Position numbers and translations under genes: made by a program. A DNA stretch of 64,000 bases from Rhizophagus clarus (lineage: Eukaryota; Glomeromycota; Glomeromycetes; Glomerales; Glomeraceae): positions 496,001 through 560,000 of the forward strand of contig BLAL01000176.1 of assembly GCA_015698045.1 (NCBI GenBank), in the 5' to 3' direction. Position 1 is the stretch's first letter; every line of letters starts with the position of its first letter. Positions 48,070 to 59,665 of this stretch are shown here, one piece after another. The notes beneath the pieces were generated by a model. That model had not been told where the DNA came from. It was given only the letters and a program-made list of their open reading frames with translations, and ran no database searches.

Positions 48070-48209
48070 ATCGGAAATGGTTTAGCTTAGCACAAACAGC
48101 AATTTTATATTTAGAACTCCCGTTTCACATTTTTTTTTTTTTTTAAAAAAAAATCTTTCGATTAACGTAAATATTTATAAATTAAACTATATAATTCAAA
48201 TTAATTATT
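48070..48209 (+). promoter_or_regulatory. conserved 5' flank of family-1 kinases (copy J)
   Basis: Partly eroded version of the shared block: GGTTTAGCTTAGCACAAACAG, CCCGTTTCAC, T-run with an added A-run, and CGATTAACGTAAATATTTAT. Confidence 0.5.
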
Positions 48210-50047
48210 ATGGAAAAAAAACCAAAGAATTTATGGAAAAATGTTGTTGGTAATTACAGGTATAAACAATTCAAATTACTCGTTGATAATATTAAATTTT
48301 TATAGTTTAATAATAACAATTTTTTATCATATAAAAGTATCATGTTACGATTTCTACTTCTGAGTCAGGAGATGTAGATGAAAGAGTAGTTTATATAGAA
48401 GATTTAGAAAAAAGAAAACAAGTATATGGAATATGTGGAGAATGTAAGAAACCTGGTACAGGAAAAAATTGGTGTCGACCTTGCAACGCTAAAAGATTTG
48501 AGAATAACTTTAAAAATTGGACAAGTGGAAATAAAATTATTGATGAATTTATACAACAATCACAACTTAATGCTGTATATTATAAAAAATGTCTTGAATG
48601 GATACCTTTTGAAAAATTTCAAAATATTGCTTATATTGCAGAAGGTGGTTTTGGTAAAATTTACTCAGCCGAATGGCCTGAAGGATTTATTGATCATTGG
48701 GATATTAAAAATCAAAAATCGCATAGAAATAAATGGCGTAAGTATGCATTGAAAAGTTTAAGAAATTCTTCTAATATAAGTTCGGATTTTTTAAATGAGG
48801 TAATTTAAATTTACTTTGTTTAAGTTTAATAATTGTTGTTTGTTTTATTTATTAACAAAATTTTCTTTTAACAATTAGATTAAATCACATCTTCAAATTC
48901 ATCTTGTTGATATTATTCAATGTCATGGAATAACTCAAGATCCAAATACTAGAGACTATATGATGATTTTACATTATTGTAATAATGGAAATTTGAGAAA
49001 TTTTTTGAATATATCTAAAAATTACATAAATTATAAATCAAAAATTAATAAATTACGACAAATTGCAGGAGGACTTTTAGATATTCATAATGCTGGAAAA
49101 GTTCATAAAGATTTTCATTCGGGCAATATATTATATAGCAGGGCTACACCATATATAAGTGATTTAGGAATGTGTCAACCAGCAAATAAAGAGCAAACAG
49201 TTAAAGAAGAAGGAATTTATGGAGTATTGCCATTTATGGCACCAGAAATTTTACGTGGTCATCAATATACAAAAGCAGCAGATATTTATTCATTTGGAAT
49301 AATGATGAATGAGTTTCTTTCTGAAGAAATTCCTTTTAATGATATTCCTCATGATGAATTTTTAGCTATTAAAATATGTAAAGGACTTTGACCAAAAATT
49401 TCTCAAGATATACCAAAATTACTTGCAGATTTAATATTGAAATGTTGTGATGCTGAAATAAAAAAATAGACCAACCACTAAAGAATTGTATCTGATATTA
49501 ACAAAATGGGATGATGAAATTAAAAATATTGAAAACAATTATGACGTATATGTTAAAAATTGTCAAAACAGTGAAATTTATTCTCAGGTAGAAGAATGTG
49601 ATAAAATCGGAGAAAGAAAATTTGAAAACAGATTGAGTAAAGATAATCACAAGAACATTCAAACACATTCACAAGCAATTTATACTAGTAGACTTTTAAA
49701 TTTCAAAAATCTTCCAAAAACAGTAAATTCAAGAGATTTATCAGTTATTCAAATTAATTCAGGTAATATAACTTAATTTTATATTCACTTTAAAATAAAT
49801 TTTGCGTTATTAATCAGATCAACCAATCAAAGTAAGTATTTCTATTTCTGTTAATAATTACAATATTAATATTAACGTTATATAATACTATTATTTATAG
49901 TTTCGGAATGTTTGGACGTCCAATTAAGTGAATTAGGTAGGTTATTATTTATTTGTAATTATGAAAATATTACTACGATATTTATTTATTTATTTATTTT
50001 TAGAACTAAACGAAATCTGTCAAGATGATGAATCCAATACTGAATGA
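48210..50047 (+). pseudogene. family-1 kinase with nonsense and frameshift (gene J)
   Basis: Layout as gene I: exon 1 from 48210, exon 2 near 48339-48798, exon 3 near 48880-49769, C-terminal exons ending at 50047. The N-terminal CX2C region, EGGFGKIYSAEW, HKDFHSGN, DLGMCQPA and APEILRG are readable. Defects: a missing base at the end of exon 1 (AATTACAG/GTATAA where the relatives have ATTACCAG) throws exon 2 out of phase; GGACTT-TGA at 49389-49391 replaces the Arg codon of GLRPK; one extra A near 49461-49468 shifts the frame at the RPT motif. The final exons (ECLDVQLSELG, ELNEICQDDESNTE) are intact, so decay is recent. Confidence 0.85.
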
Positions 50048-51341
50048 ATTTTCTTTGAAAAATCGAATTTGATGGTTTAAAGTTAGTTTTATTTCTATTT
50101 CTATTTGGTATATTTATATGATTTATTAACATTTGTTTCAAAATTATTTTATATAGTGTAAATAAAGATTTTAAATTATTATATTACGGTAATTAGTTTA
50201 ATTACTATTCCGTGTAATAGTCAAATTTATTAGTAATTATTGCAATTTGCAAACGTATAATAAATTGGTAATGGTTTCTTCATATATTTAAAAATTTTAA
50301 TGTAACTTCATGCAATCAGCACCATACATGTATAATGCTGTCTAGCTGAAATTATATATTAAAAGGATATCTATAATTCTACATAAAATACTTAATATAT
50401 TTTAATGTTTTATTAGAAAAGTAAAAAAAGATTTTCTATAATTAATTATCTTTGCGATTAATTTTTAACTATTTAACGAATGAATATCAAAATCTTTCTT
50501 TTTTAAAAAAGGTATATATTGTTTATATACATTGGTTACTGAAATTTGACATTAAAGCGTATAACTCTATCGTATATATATAAATATTTATTTTAACAAT
50601 TTTAAAGCAATTTTAAAATTTATTTATGGCTAAAAATCCATTTATTATAACGCGTCGTATTGAAATTCAAAGTATTCAAAGACAAAATAGAATTAGAATT
50701 TTTTAACTTTTTATAATGAAATCACTAACCAAAAGGCAAATTTAAAGTCAAATAAAGATCAAGGTTTTTATATTACGTGTAAATAAATCATTCTTTAGAA
50801 CCATTTTTTTTTATATCAAATTTACATTCTTTGACATGACAACACTACAATAACAGGATTTATGAAAAACTCTATTAAAAGCAAACAAATATTATACATC
50901 ATACAGTGGTATGTACCACATCCGTACCTTTTTTACTGGTATAAACTTAGATCCCGTCATATTCTACATATACCAGTTAACGGATCGCGGAAAGGAAACC
51001 GGCGTACTAAATCACGTGATCCTGAATCGAAAAAAAATCTGATTATTATGCTCGTCAACTCCTCCATGCCAATGGACGAAGTAATGCATACGTGAATTAT
51101 GAAAGAAAAGAAAAGTCTCTCTAGTAAAATAGTAGTAATAATGCTATATTTCTGACGATAAATCCATTTTACAATGCATAATAATATTGAAGACAAGCGT
51201 TTCCTGACAAATTGGCTACGATACTAATTACAAAATTAATGAAGTACTTCGTTACAAAATTAACAATAAAATTGCACAATTTAATAAACTTTGTTTTCGC
51301 ATATAAATTTATTTTAAAAAAAAAGATAAAAACATATATTA
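50048..51341. other. intergenic
   Basis: 3' flank of gene J followed by AT-rich sequence. A slightly GC-richer patch at about 50960-51080 has small overlapping open frames on both strands and no motif. No gene called. Confidence 0.5.
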
Positions 51342-51349
51342 TCCACATG

Positions 51350-52133
51350 CAGTGTTCGATAATGACCTGGTCATTTGACCATTTTTCGGATTAGGCCAAA
51401 TGATACCCTATCATTTGGCATTTGTCATTTTGTCATTTCGCAAATGACCAAATGCCAAATGATTGGGTGTCATTTGACTGTCATTTGCATCATTTGTCAT
51501 TTGGTCATTTGTCACTAAAATACAGAAAGACTATTGGACAATTTAATTACATCATCACGTGATGTACAATCGCAAAATCATAGTCGCCTAACTAATGACA
51601 CAGCAAAAATTATTAATATAATAAAATTTCACATGCAAAAAATAGGTTCTATATGCAGTATATGAGTTACAATTATTGCAAAATTTATTAGCTTTTATTG
51701 CTTTTGTTGATGAAATAAACCCATTGATGAAATAACTCTATTGATGAAATGATGATCGGTGAATAATAATCTTGTCGGTAAATCACTATTGGTGAGATTA
51801 TTGATAGTGAGACAATTTTCATTAAATAAATGTAATATTATTTATAAAAAAAAATGGAGTTTATGATTAAATAGGTGTAAAAAAAATTATTTCTACCAAT
51901 AAAAATAATAATAAATCACGTGATTCAACACTCTTTCACTACTATTAAAACTTTTTTTATTACATATATTAAATAAATTTTGTTTTAATATTTTGTTTCT
52001 TTATTTTAAAATAAACAAAATAATTAATAATAATTCCTGAAATATTTAATATTTTTCATGAGTTCCAAATGACAAATGACAAATGACTTGTCATTTGAGT
52101 CATTTGTCATTTCAAATCATTTACCGAACACTG
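51350..52133. mobile_element. 784-bp non-autonomous hAT element
   Basis: Both ends carry CAGTGTTCG(A/G)TAA(A)TGA inverted repeats, and the exact 8 bp duplication TCCACATG flanks them (51342-51349 and 52134-52141). CAG-type ends with an 8 bp duplication are diagnostic of hAT elements. About 190 bp at the left end and 80 bp at the right end consist of CATTTG/CAAATG units such as GTCATTTGGTCATTTGTC, likely transposase binding sites. The AT-rich middle has no transposase. Confidence 0.92.
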
Positions 52134-52344
52134 TCCACATGTGTGTTCGTTATGTTTGAACATGTTACGCTAAACTTTATATTATTTACATGCAAAGTAT
52201 TTAATACAGCCATTACAAATGTCACAAATCAAACAGAAGACTACGATTTTATATTATACAGCGATACAATTTGTCATTTTTTGCAATAAATTCATATAAT
52301 TCAAATATAGAAATACAATCACCTAAATTAACCAAAATCATGCC

Positions 52345-53465
52345 ACTGTTTTATTAAAAACCCCAATTTCATGGCTTTATTCATAATCATTATCAATATT
52401 TAGTGATAAATAATAAGACTAACATATTTATATTATGTTTCTTGCATTTCTTGATCTAATTTAATGATAAAAAATATATTATGACTAGTAATTTTATTTG
52501 AAATATTTCGTCAATTTATAATAAATAACATACTATCTCCTATTACAGGCTCTTTTTAAGAAATCCCATCCTTATCCAGGCCATTCTGGATATTTCATCA
52601 AGTGATAAATGTTTACTGACAAAACGCTTCAGAATGATTTGATAAAATACTAGTTCCATTACCCAAATCCAGATTTAATGACTTCGTTCGAACGAATGTA
52701 GGACGTTCCGCTGGATTCTTGCACCAATATTTTTGTATTGGATTTCTATAATTGTCAGGCGAGTCTTAAGAATAGTTGGTCGAAGCCCATCGAGAATTTT
52801 AAATGCAAGATGATTTTCTCGTAAGGATTTCCCACATAATAATTCCAAAACTATATATATATCAGGTGTTTTAGTACTTCCTAAACCTCGAATCACTTCG
52901 GGTGCAATATATGGCATTATTCCAATTATATTTATTTCATTGTTAACTTTATTCAGAGGTCTGCATAATCCTAAATCTCCAATCATCATAGTGATAAATT
53001 AGGACGTTTCGATATGAAAATCTTGATGAATATGATTTTTTCGTGAATATAATCAAGACCTTCAGCAATTTCTTCAAGTAGAACCATTAAATTCTGTAAA
53101 TAGAATCCATTCCAAATAATTCTAGAAACCCTTTAACGTCAGATTGTGAACGTTGAAATAATTTGATCGAGCGCTTGATTTTCACTAGTCCAATTCCTCA
53201 AAATTCTTGGTTTCGCAACCATTACATTATTTATCCAGATCTTGGAATTGTAGATTACATTGGGGACATCCTGTTAAAGAATTATACATTGGAGTGTAAT
53301 TATTATGAAGACGGGATCATGTTCGAATTTTAGTAAACATATCTTTGATAAATTATTAAAATAATAACTTTCAAAAGGAAGGAATATTTTGCACTTGCTT
53401 CTTGCTTGATTTGCCCTTGCTTAATTACCCGGAGGGATACTCATCTTTTGTAACTTGAAATCCAT
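52345..53465 (-). pseudogene. kinase relic of the gene C/D subfamily
   Basis: The minus strand starts with ATG at 53465 (MDFKLQK, then a frame break), followed by scraps of the CX2C domain, LEWI-type block, YIHEKIIFI region, and a readable piece from 52989 down: IGDLGLCRPLNKVNN, GIMPYIAPEVIRGLGSTK, AFKILDGLRPTI. The glycine loop and ATP-lysine exon are deleted, and the tail is broken. This is a solitary decayed copy away from the tandem set at 16.5-23 kb. Confidence 0.8.
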
Positions 53466-53818
53466 TTTCGGTTTATGGGTTTATGCGAGTTTAGATTTTG
53501 TGGCGCAGTTCTGTGGTTCAAACAATGTTCGATGGCTACTATAAATTTTGAAGCGGATACGAAATTCAGTGTACGTAAATGAATTATGAGGCGTACATCT
53601 ATAAATAGACTAAACAAATAATTTAACTTGGGCCAGAATTATGCAACTTCTACAGTAACTGATCACAAAAAAAAAAATTTCTTGCTTGGTATTGCAATTT
53701 TTAATATATTCTAATAGACCACCAATATGGCAATACGTACATATTTTATATTATCAGTTATATACTAACAATCATAAATCATCTTATAAAAAATTTAAAT
53801 TTTTCTAAAACTTTTTTT

Positions 53819-55087
53819 TTACATATTTTTGAAGAGGGGTACGGAAAGATAATTAGAATAACCCAATTGCTTAATAGTATTTGTAATTTCTAACCAAATA
53901 TCTCTCGCACCAGGATATTTATTCAAATTCATCATAACTTTTTTAAAACCAGTAGTAGATTGTACTAAAGGAAAATTTTTTGCTATAAAAATTATTGATT
54001 CATTTCTAATATCTTTTAAATAAGGTCCAAAAATGAGTAATTCTTCAAAAATATTTTCAATATTTAACCTAAATTTATAATCTGATTTCATTATTTCAAC
54101 CAATTCATTTAATTCAAATTCTTCACCCCAATAACATAAATCAAGAATATTGGAAGTTTTATCAACGTATATTATATTTGTATAAAAATAATAAAGTATT
54201 GTTTTAAAAGTTAAAAATTCTATGTTTGATAATTCGATACGTATAAATCTTTTTGAATTATCTTCATTCATACCATTTTCATTTTCTTTTTTTTGATGGA
54301 TTTTTAAAATTTCTTGAAATTTTCTACTAGTTGTGTTTTTAATAATTTCTGAATGGGCGTACAAATATCTACCTTTAATGCAAAATATAATATCCGGTGC
54401 AGTAGGAATATTATCAAAAAGATATCCTAATCTTCTTGATCTATGTAACCATTCAGGATCTGTCGGTCCAATAATAACTTGAATATTTAATGTATTATTA
54501 TATAATTTTTGACTTAATTCTTTACGAGGACAAATATTTTTAAAAGAGATACCTGAATAAAAATAAAAAAAAATTTCTTTTTCTTAACAAAGATAAAATT
54601 CTTGTAAAAATCACTTTTTTTTTTTATAAAACATTTAAAATTTTGTAAAATATAATCACCAAAATGTTGTAATTTGGAAACTTCAATAATTTGGGATTTT
54701 ACGGCAAGATCCTCTCCAAAACAATCCGTTTGAAAGAAAATCGATACTCTACATTGATTTTTATCCGATTGTTCTACATCATCTAATTTTGAATTGAAGG
54801 TTGATGAATATGGAACAACTGATACGGATAAGAAACATGAAAAAGCACAATTACAATCAGACAAACAATGTGCTTCAGGATATGACTATTTGAACAATTA
54901 ATTACGTTGTTATTTTTAATTAAAATTTATTTTCAAACTAAAATAAATATTAATTAAACCTTACAAGATCAATATGTAAAAACCAAGCTTGATAAGTGGA
55001 TGTTGCGAAAACTGGAGATATAAAAATTCCAGACTGAGAAGAAAATTTTTGGATTGATACACAACTCCCAACTTGAATTGATATCAT
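53819..55087 (-). CDS. BTB/POZ domain protein with MATH-like N-terminal region
   Basis: Three exons, 55087-54965, 54885-54615 and 54552-53819, with phase-consistent GT-AG joins and about 375 residues. The N-terminal half (QVGSCVSIQKFSSQSGIFIS, TYQAWFLHIDL, CRVSIFFQTDCFGEDLAVKS) has the beta-strand rhythm of a MATH/TRAF-like domain. The BTB core follows: APDIIFCIKGRYLYAHSEII, FQEIL, then FLTFKTILYYFYTNIIYVDK and a helical C-terminal part. Such proteins usually act as substrate adaptors of cullin-3 ubiquitin ligases. BTB genes are, with kinases, among the expanded families of Glomeromycotina. The donor of exon 2 lies in an A-run and could be off by a codon. Likely functional. Confidence 0.75.
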
Positions 55088-55654
55088 TTTGAACTTGGAA
55101 AAGTTAAAATTTATGAAAATCATCAAAAATTTGGATATTTATGGGATAACGCGATATAGTATGATAAATTCTCAGTCACATGATGTGTTTTCAATCAAAA
55201 ATTTGGTCATACCAAAACAACTAACCCCATCGTTACGTCGATTAAATGATGAAATTGATACATAATACATTATGATTTATGATGCAATGACATAATTTCT
55301 TGTATCTGGTTTTTTTTTAAAAAAGGTTGATACTCCTTTACTTTTAATATTTCCTCGACTTTTTGATTCTTTATCTCCTAAAATTATTTATGTAATTAAA
55401 ATGTGGGTCAGTATGTGGGGAAAGTTACGTATTACAGGCATATGATTTCCTAGTGATTTTCAAATATAATAAGGTTGCATTAATTACACTTACTTTTATG
55501 AGTACTAGCCTTTTTAAAATTGTTTTCCCATTCATTTAATTTAAATTCACTTAATTTTTTAAGAGGTAAGGAAATAATCTCTTTTCTTCTTAAAAAAGAA
55601 AAAAAAAAAAAAAAAAAAAATTTTTTTTTTTTTTTGAAAATAAATAATTAAACG
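55088..55654. other. intergenic, likely divergent promoters
   Basis: Between the divergently transcribed BTB gene and the membrane protein gene at 55655. It ends in an A/T-run hairpin at about 55590-55635. No gene. Confidence 0.5.
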
Positions 55655-56380
55655 ATGAACAAAAAGATTTATTTTTTAGTTTGTATTATAATCTTATTAT
55701 TCACTTTCTGTATTATAACCCAAGTTAACGCTGAATCTGAACAATTACCATCATCAAAAAAAGAAAAACCTCCTTTAATAGAAGAACCTGATAATAATAA
55801 TTCGGATCACATATCTGTCGAACATTTATTGATATTAACACGTCCAATTATTTTTATCTTTAATATAATTTATATTTTAATATCATATATATGGACATTC
55901 ATCCTTTATGTTTTAAGTCCAGCATTTTGGTTCTTAAAAATGTTATATAACATATTTATTCTAACGCCTTATAATATTATACAGAAGATAAATACATATT
56001 TTTATCCATTATACATGTTTTTGACTACAGCAGCTTTAATCGGAGTTATCGTTGGAGGTATGGCAGGATGGTTCTCTGAAGTTATTACTAAATTATTGAT
56101 CACTCCTACAAGTGATGATTTAGATTATGGTGAACAAGAAAGTAATAGAATTAAAGCAGAAAAATTGAAAAGGCGTGCTCAGGCTTTAGCAAATTATAAG
56201 GCAAGAAATGGTGGAAGAATGCCCGAAGAATTTTATGATAAATATTTTAATGTTCAAAATAAACAAGGAATAATACATCAAAAAGGAATGATGGAAGGTT
56301 ATGGAACTAACTATTATAATAATTATAATAATATGGATCATTACAGAAGTTATGAGGCTTCTGGTGTAGGAGAAATTTAA
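55655..56380 (+). CDS. secretory-pathway membrane protein, unknown function
   Basis: Single exon, 241 residues. Residues 1-26 form a clear signal peptide (MNKKIYFLVCIIILLFTFCI... ending NA). An acidic linker (27-55) follows, then hydrophobic segments at about 63-104 (two closely spaced helices, with SPAFWF between) and about 118-145 (TTAALIGVIVGGMAGWF). The C-terminal tail is charged (ESNRIKAEKLKRRAQALANY), then Tyr/Asn-rich. The glycine-rich last helix and basic tail suggest an ER or organelle membrane protein with a cytosolic tail. I do not recognise the family. The start is the first ATG after a long T-run and gives the signal peptide. Confidence 0.75.
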   Translation: MNKKIYFLVCIIILLFTFCIITQVNAESEQLPSSKKEKPPLIEEPDNNNSDHISVEHLLILTRPIIFIFNIIYILISYIWTFILYVLSPAFWFLKMLYNIFILTPYNIIQKINTYFYPLYMFLTTAALIGVIVGGMAGWFSEVITKLLITPTSDDLDYGEQESNRIKAEKLKRRAQALANYKARNGGRMPEEFYDKYFNVQNKQGIIHQKGMMEGYGTNYYNNYNNMDHYRSYEASGVGEI

Positions 56381-56519
56381 ATAATGAATTTTGACATGAT
56401 AACTATTCTTTAGAATTTTTTTTTTTTTTTAGTATAATCATGAATATATATTAACCATCTTGTACCTATTGAAAATATATATACAATATACAATTTAATA
56501 TGTTTGTGTTTCGTGAGCA

Positions 56520-57496
56520 TTATTTCAAATGAAATTCAATACTGACCTTGGCTTGCGTAAGTAAATCATTGGTATTATTAAAATATCCATAAATAGTCCA
56601 CCCTCTATTTTTCTCCCACATTTTACGTTGAAACACGATATATTCAAGTACATCCTTAACTTTCTTTGGATCTCCAGCGATCAATTTACCTGCTTTATTA
56701 TATAATCCCACACTCTAAAAAGTAAAAGTGAGTGAGCCTTCGATGTTTAAAAAAAGAATGGAAAAAGAGATGACGACAATAACCTGTTTAGTATGTAATT
56801 TTAGCGTCAATTGAACCAGGTAATTTCCAGCCGAACGCGTATGCCCAAGAATACATCGAACGTTTATATATTCCGGTTTTTCTACAGGTCCATGATATTT
56901 CCATATAAATTTACCTTCTCTATGCTTCAAATCATATTTCATTTTCTTTTTATAAAAAAAAATTTATATATATATATATTAAAAACGCCCATAAATATTT
57001 TTTTAATAAATAAATTAAAGTAAGACATACATTAAACATTCGATCCTCCACAAGATTTTGCAATGCCTTTAAATTTTTCCTATAGGAAAGTATAAAAGTA
57101 CTCGTTAATTTCGCGTGTTTCAAAGAGTTATAAAGTTTAGATCAAATCAAAACTTACGATGCATAATTTTCATTCATTTCAACGTAAATTTTCAAAGCCT
57201 TTGATTTAAACGATCTTGGTGACCAATATTCAGAGGGTTTATCTTTATATTCAGAATACCTTCTTTCATAATATGCTATATTAAGACCACTACAAAGAAA
57301 AATGTTTCTTTTTTTAACGGATCGTTTTTTTCATCTTTTACATGTAAAAAAAAAAGAGGAAATTTAATATTTACAACATGAAATTTTTAAATGCATTCTT
57401 TGAATTTTCGTATAATATTCGATAATATTTTTTAGAAAAAACAGATGGCTTTTGTGATGGTTTGAAATAAGGATCTTTTAATAAATACGTATACAT

Positions 57497-57530
<34 letters not shown>

Positions 57531-57848
57531 TTTTTAAAGAAAAAAAAATTTTTTTAAAAAATTCATTCGCGAATATATATATATAGTATGAATTATTATT
57601 TTTTTTTTTTAATTTTGATTACCAATTATTCCAAAGTCAAAGTCTGGAACATATCTAGGATCAAACCTTTCTAAAGTTTCTTGTAATTCTCGTAATTCTG
57701 CTTCACGAGAATAATTTCGTATAAGAGATATTTTCGTAAAAAGATACAAATTGCTTGGTTTTTGAATTAAATAACGAGAATTTGATAAATTATTTTGACA
57801 TGATAAAAGGTTAATTCGAAAAACTTTATTAAACCGTGGTCCTAACAT
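56520..57848 (-). CDS. mitochondrial ribosomal protein L45 / Tim44-like domain protein
   Basis: Six exons, 57848-57623, 57474-57375, 57289-57158, 57079-57031, 56945-56784 and 56714-56520, all in phase, giving 287 residues. The start at 57848 (MLGPRFNKVFRINLLSCQNN) makes a basic, acid-free mitochondrial presequence; the upstream ATG at 57887 would bury it. The mature part has a charged segment (REAELRELQETLERFDPRYV), then the Tim44-like fold: KMKYDLKHREGKFIWKYHG, RCILGHTRSAGNYLVQLTLK, SVGLYNKAGKLIAGDP, VLEYIVFQRKMW and GWTIYGYF. This matches the MRPL45/Mba1 group, which holds mitoribosomes at the inner membrane for cotranslational insertion. The call among Tim44-like relatives is good but not certain. 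It diverges from EXO5 with only 273 bp between starts. Confidence 0.8.
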
Positions 57849-58121
57849 TATGAAAAAAAAAAATGTTTCTGAGATGGTAAGATTCACTCCATCAAAAAAA
57901 ATTTTTTGTTAAATATATGCAATCACATGACTGGATACTATTCGCAAAGTAGGTTTAGCCTTCAGTGGATCTTAATACGCGACTGGATCACGTATACTTC
58001 GTATACTTGCTGGCACAAGTGACATAATAGTATACCTCGTGTTAATTGTATTATAATTTTTTTTTGTACAGATAAAGAAAAAAAAAGAAATATATCACTA
58101 TAGATCACTATAGATCACTAT
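57849..58121. promoter_or_regulatory. bidirectional promoter region, L45-like / EXO5
   Basis: 273 bp between two divergent starts, both of probable mitochondrial proteins. It contains the direct repeat GACTGGATC/CACGTATACTTCGTATACTTG and, just before the EXO5 ATG, three copies of ATCACTATAG(/T). No TATA box stands out. Confidence 0.45.
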
Positions 58122-59490
58122 ATGTTTACGCGCTGTTTCAATTATCTTTGCAAGTTAGTTGGATCCCGTGATAATAATAATAATATCACTAACTTAACTA
58201 ACTTAATTAATAATAAAGAGTGTATTAAACTTAGAGCTATAGATATGACTAATAAAAAAAAAAATTCTAAAAAAAATTTACTAAAGTTTAAACTTGCGAG
58301 AAAAATAATGGAATTGCGAACTAATTCTAATGTTCCTTCTGATATCAAAAATCAAGAAGAAAAATCACCTCATGAACGGTTTCGTGATTCTAAAACTTTA
58401 TTCGTTACCGATTTTTCTTCATTTGCTTGGTGTGAACTTCAACAACACTACTCTCTTATTGCAGGTGGAAGAAAAGAGACATTAGCCATGAAAAATGGTT
58501 CTGAAATACATAAAAATTTAGAATCACAAGAGCATGTCATAGTTCAAATACCAACTTATACTAGAGAGGATTCATGGGGTATAAAGTAAGCGTTACGTTT
58601 TCCCGATTTGAAGGTTAAAGCTAACTTTTTTATATATTTTTTATCGGGTTTGTCAAATAGATTGTATAATTTAATATTTGGAATTGATTCACTTTTCACC
58701 AACTATAAAACAAGAGAATTACCAATTTTTGGATTTGTGTCGGATTTATTCGTTTTTGGAATTATTGATCAAGTTGAAATGAAACCGGTTTTTGACGATA
58801 TATCTGGAGATGAATTATTGATCATATCTGATACAAACATATCTAGAGATGAATTGATCATATCCGATACAAAAACTCGGACAAAACCGTACATACCAAA
58901 AAAGGCTCCACCATCAGTGAAATTTCAATTAATGCTTTATAAAAAACTTTTTGATGAACTTGTACAAGGAACAATTGATGATGAGAAAATTTTTCAAACA
59001 TTAGATTTGAATCCTGATTTAGAATTTTCTAACGAGTTAGCTAATATTATTAAAATAAGTTGTAAAGAAAGTGAAATAAAGGAACTTAATTTACGAAATC
59101 TTATGAAGGTTGTAATTAATCGTTTTAGAAAAGTTTGGAAGACGAGTAATGTTTTGGAAGTTAATTATAAATTACAAAAGGATGAGAGTGATTTAGGTTC
59201 TATATATTTTGATTATAATGAAAATCAATTGGAGAATTATTTAAAGAAAACAATAAAATATTGGAAAGGTGATAGAAAACCTGAAGGTGTCCCCATCGAA
59301 GATGCATGGAAATGCCAGTAAGTACCATTTAACGCTTTCTTTTTTTTCATTATTGAAATAACTTTTCTAATTGATAATTATATTCAGAAATTGTGATTTT
59401 GCTGATAATTGTGAATGGAGATTAAATAAAATTAAAGAATGTGAACAAAAAAAACGTGCATTTAAAGAAATTACAAATGGTCAACATTGA
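58122..59490 (+). CDS. EXO5: exonuclease V (EXO5/DEM1 family)
   Basis: Three exons, 58122-58585, 58661-59317 and 59388-59490, giving 407 residues. The EXO5 family cuts single-stranded DNA (5'-3', sliding) in mitochondria or nucleus and carries a 4Fe-4S cluster. Seen here: VTDFSSFAWCELQ (first cluster Cys, about 104), GSEIHKNLE, EDSWGIK, REL-P-IFGFVSDL, FGIIDQVEM (metal-binding Asp), FQLMLYKKLFDEL, and the C-terminal WKCQNCDFADNCEW with the other three Cys (about 373, 376, 382). Without splicing, TAA at 58587-58589 would end the frame. A 75 bp intron (GTAAGC...CAAATAG) removes it and joins SWGIK to LYNLIFGIDSL in line with the family. The N-terminus is basic and may be a mitochondrial signal. 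Confidence 0.88.
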
Positions 59491-59665
59491 GATTTTTAAT
59501 TAAATTTAATAAATTTTTAAGGGGGGGAAATTATGGTAATACATATATACATAGATAATCTATATATTATATAAAAAAAATATGTAATATTATAACGAAG
59601 TTCACATCGATTTTTTCGCATGTTCGTTATGCTGTTACAATTTAATTGTACATTATTGAAATAAA

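Noticed and set aside
51350-52133. CATTTG-rich stretch as a CRISPR-like array
   Set aside because: Units are short, in both orientations, without regular spacers; the inverted ends and 8 bp duplication identify a hAT element.
58587-58589. In-frame TAA as a nonsense mutation or readthrough in EXO5
   Set aside because: A 75 bp intron with GTAAGC donor and CAAATAG acceptor removes it in phase and restores the expected family sequence.
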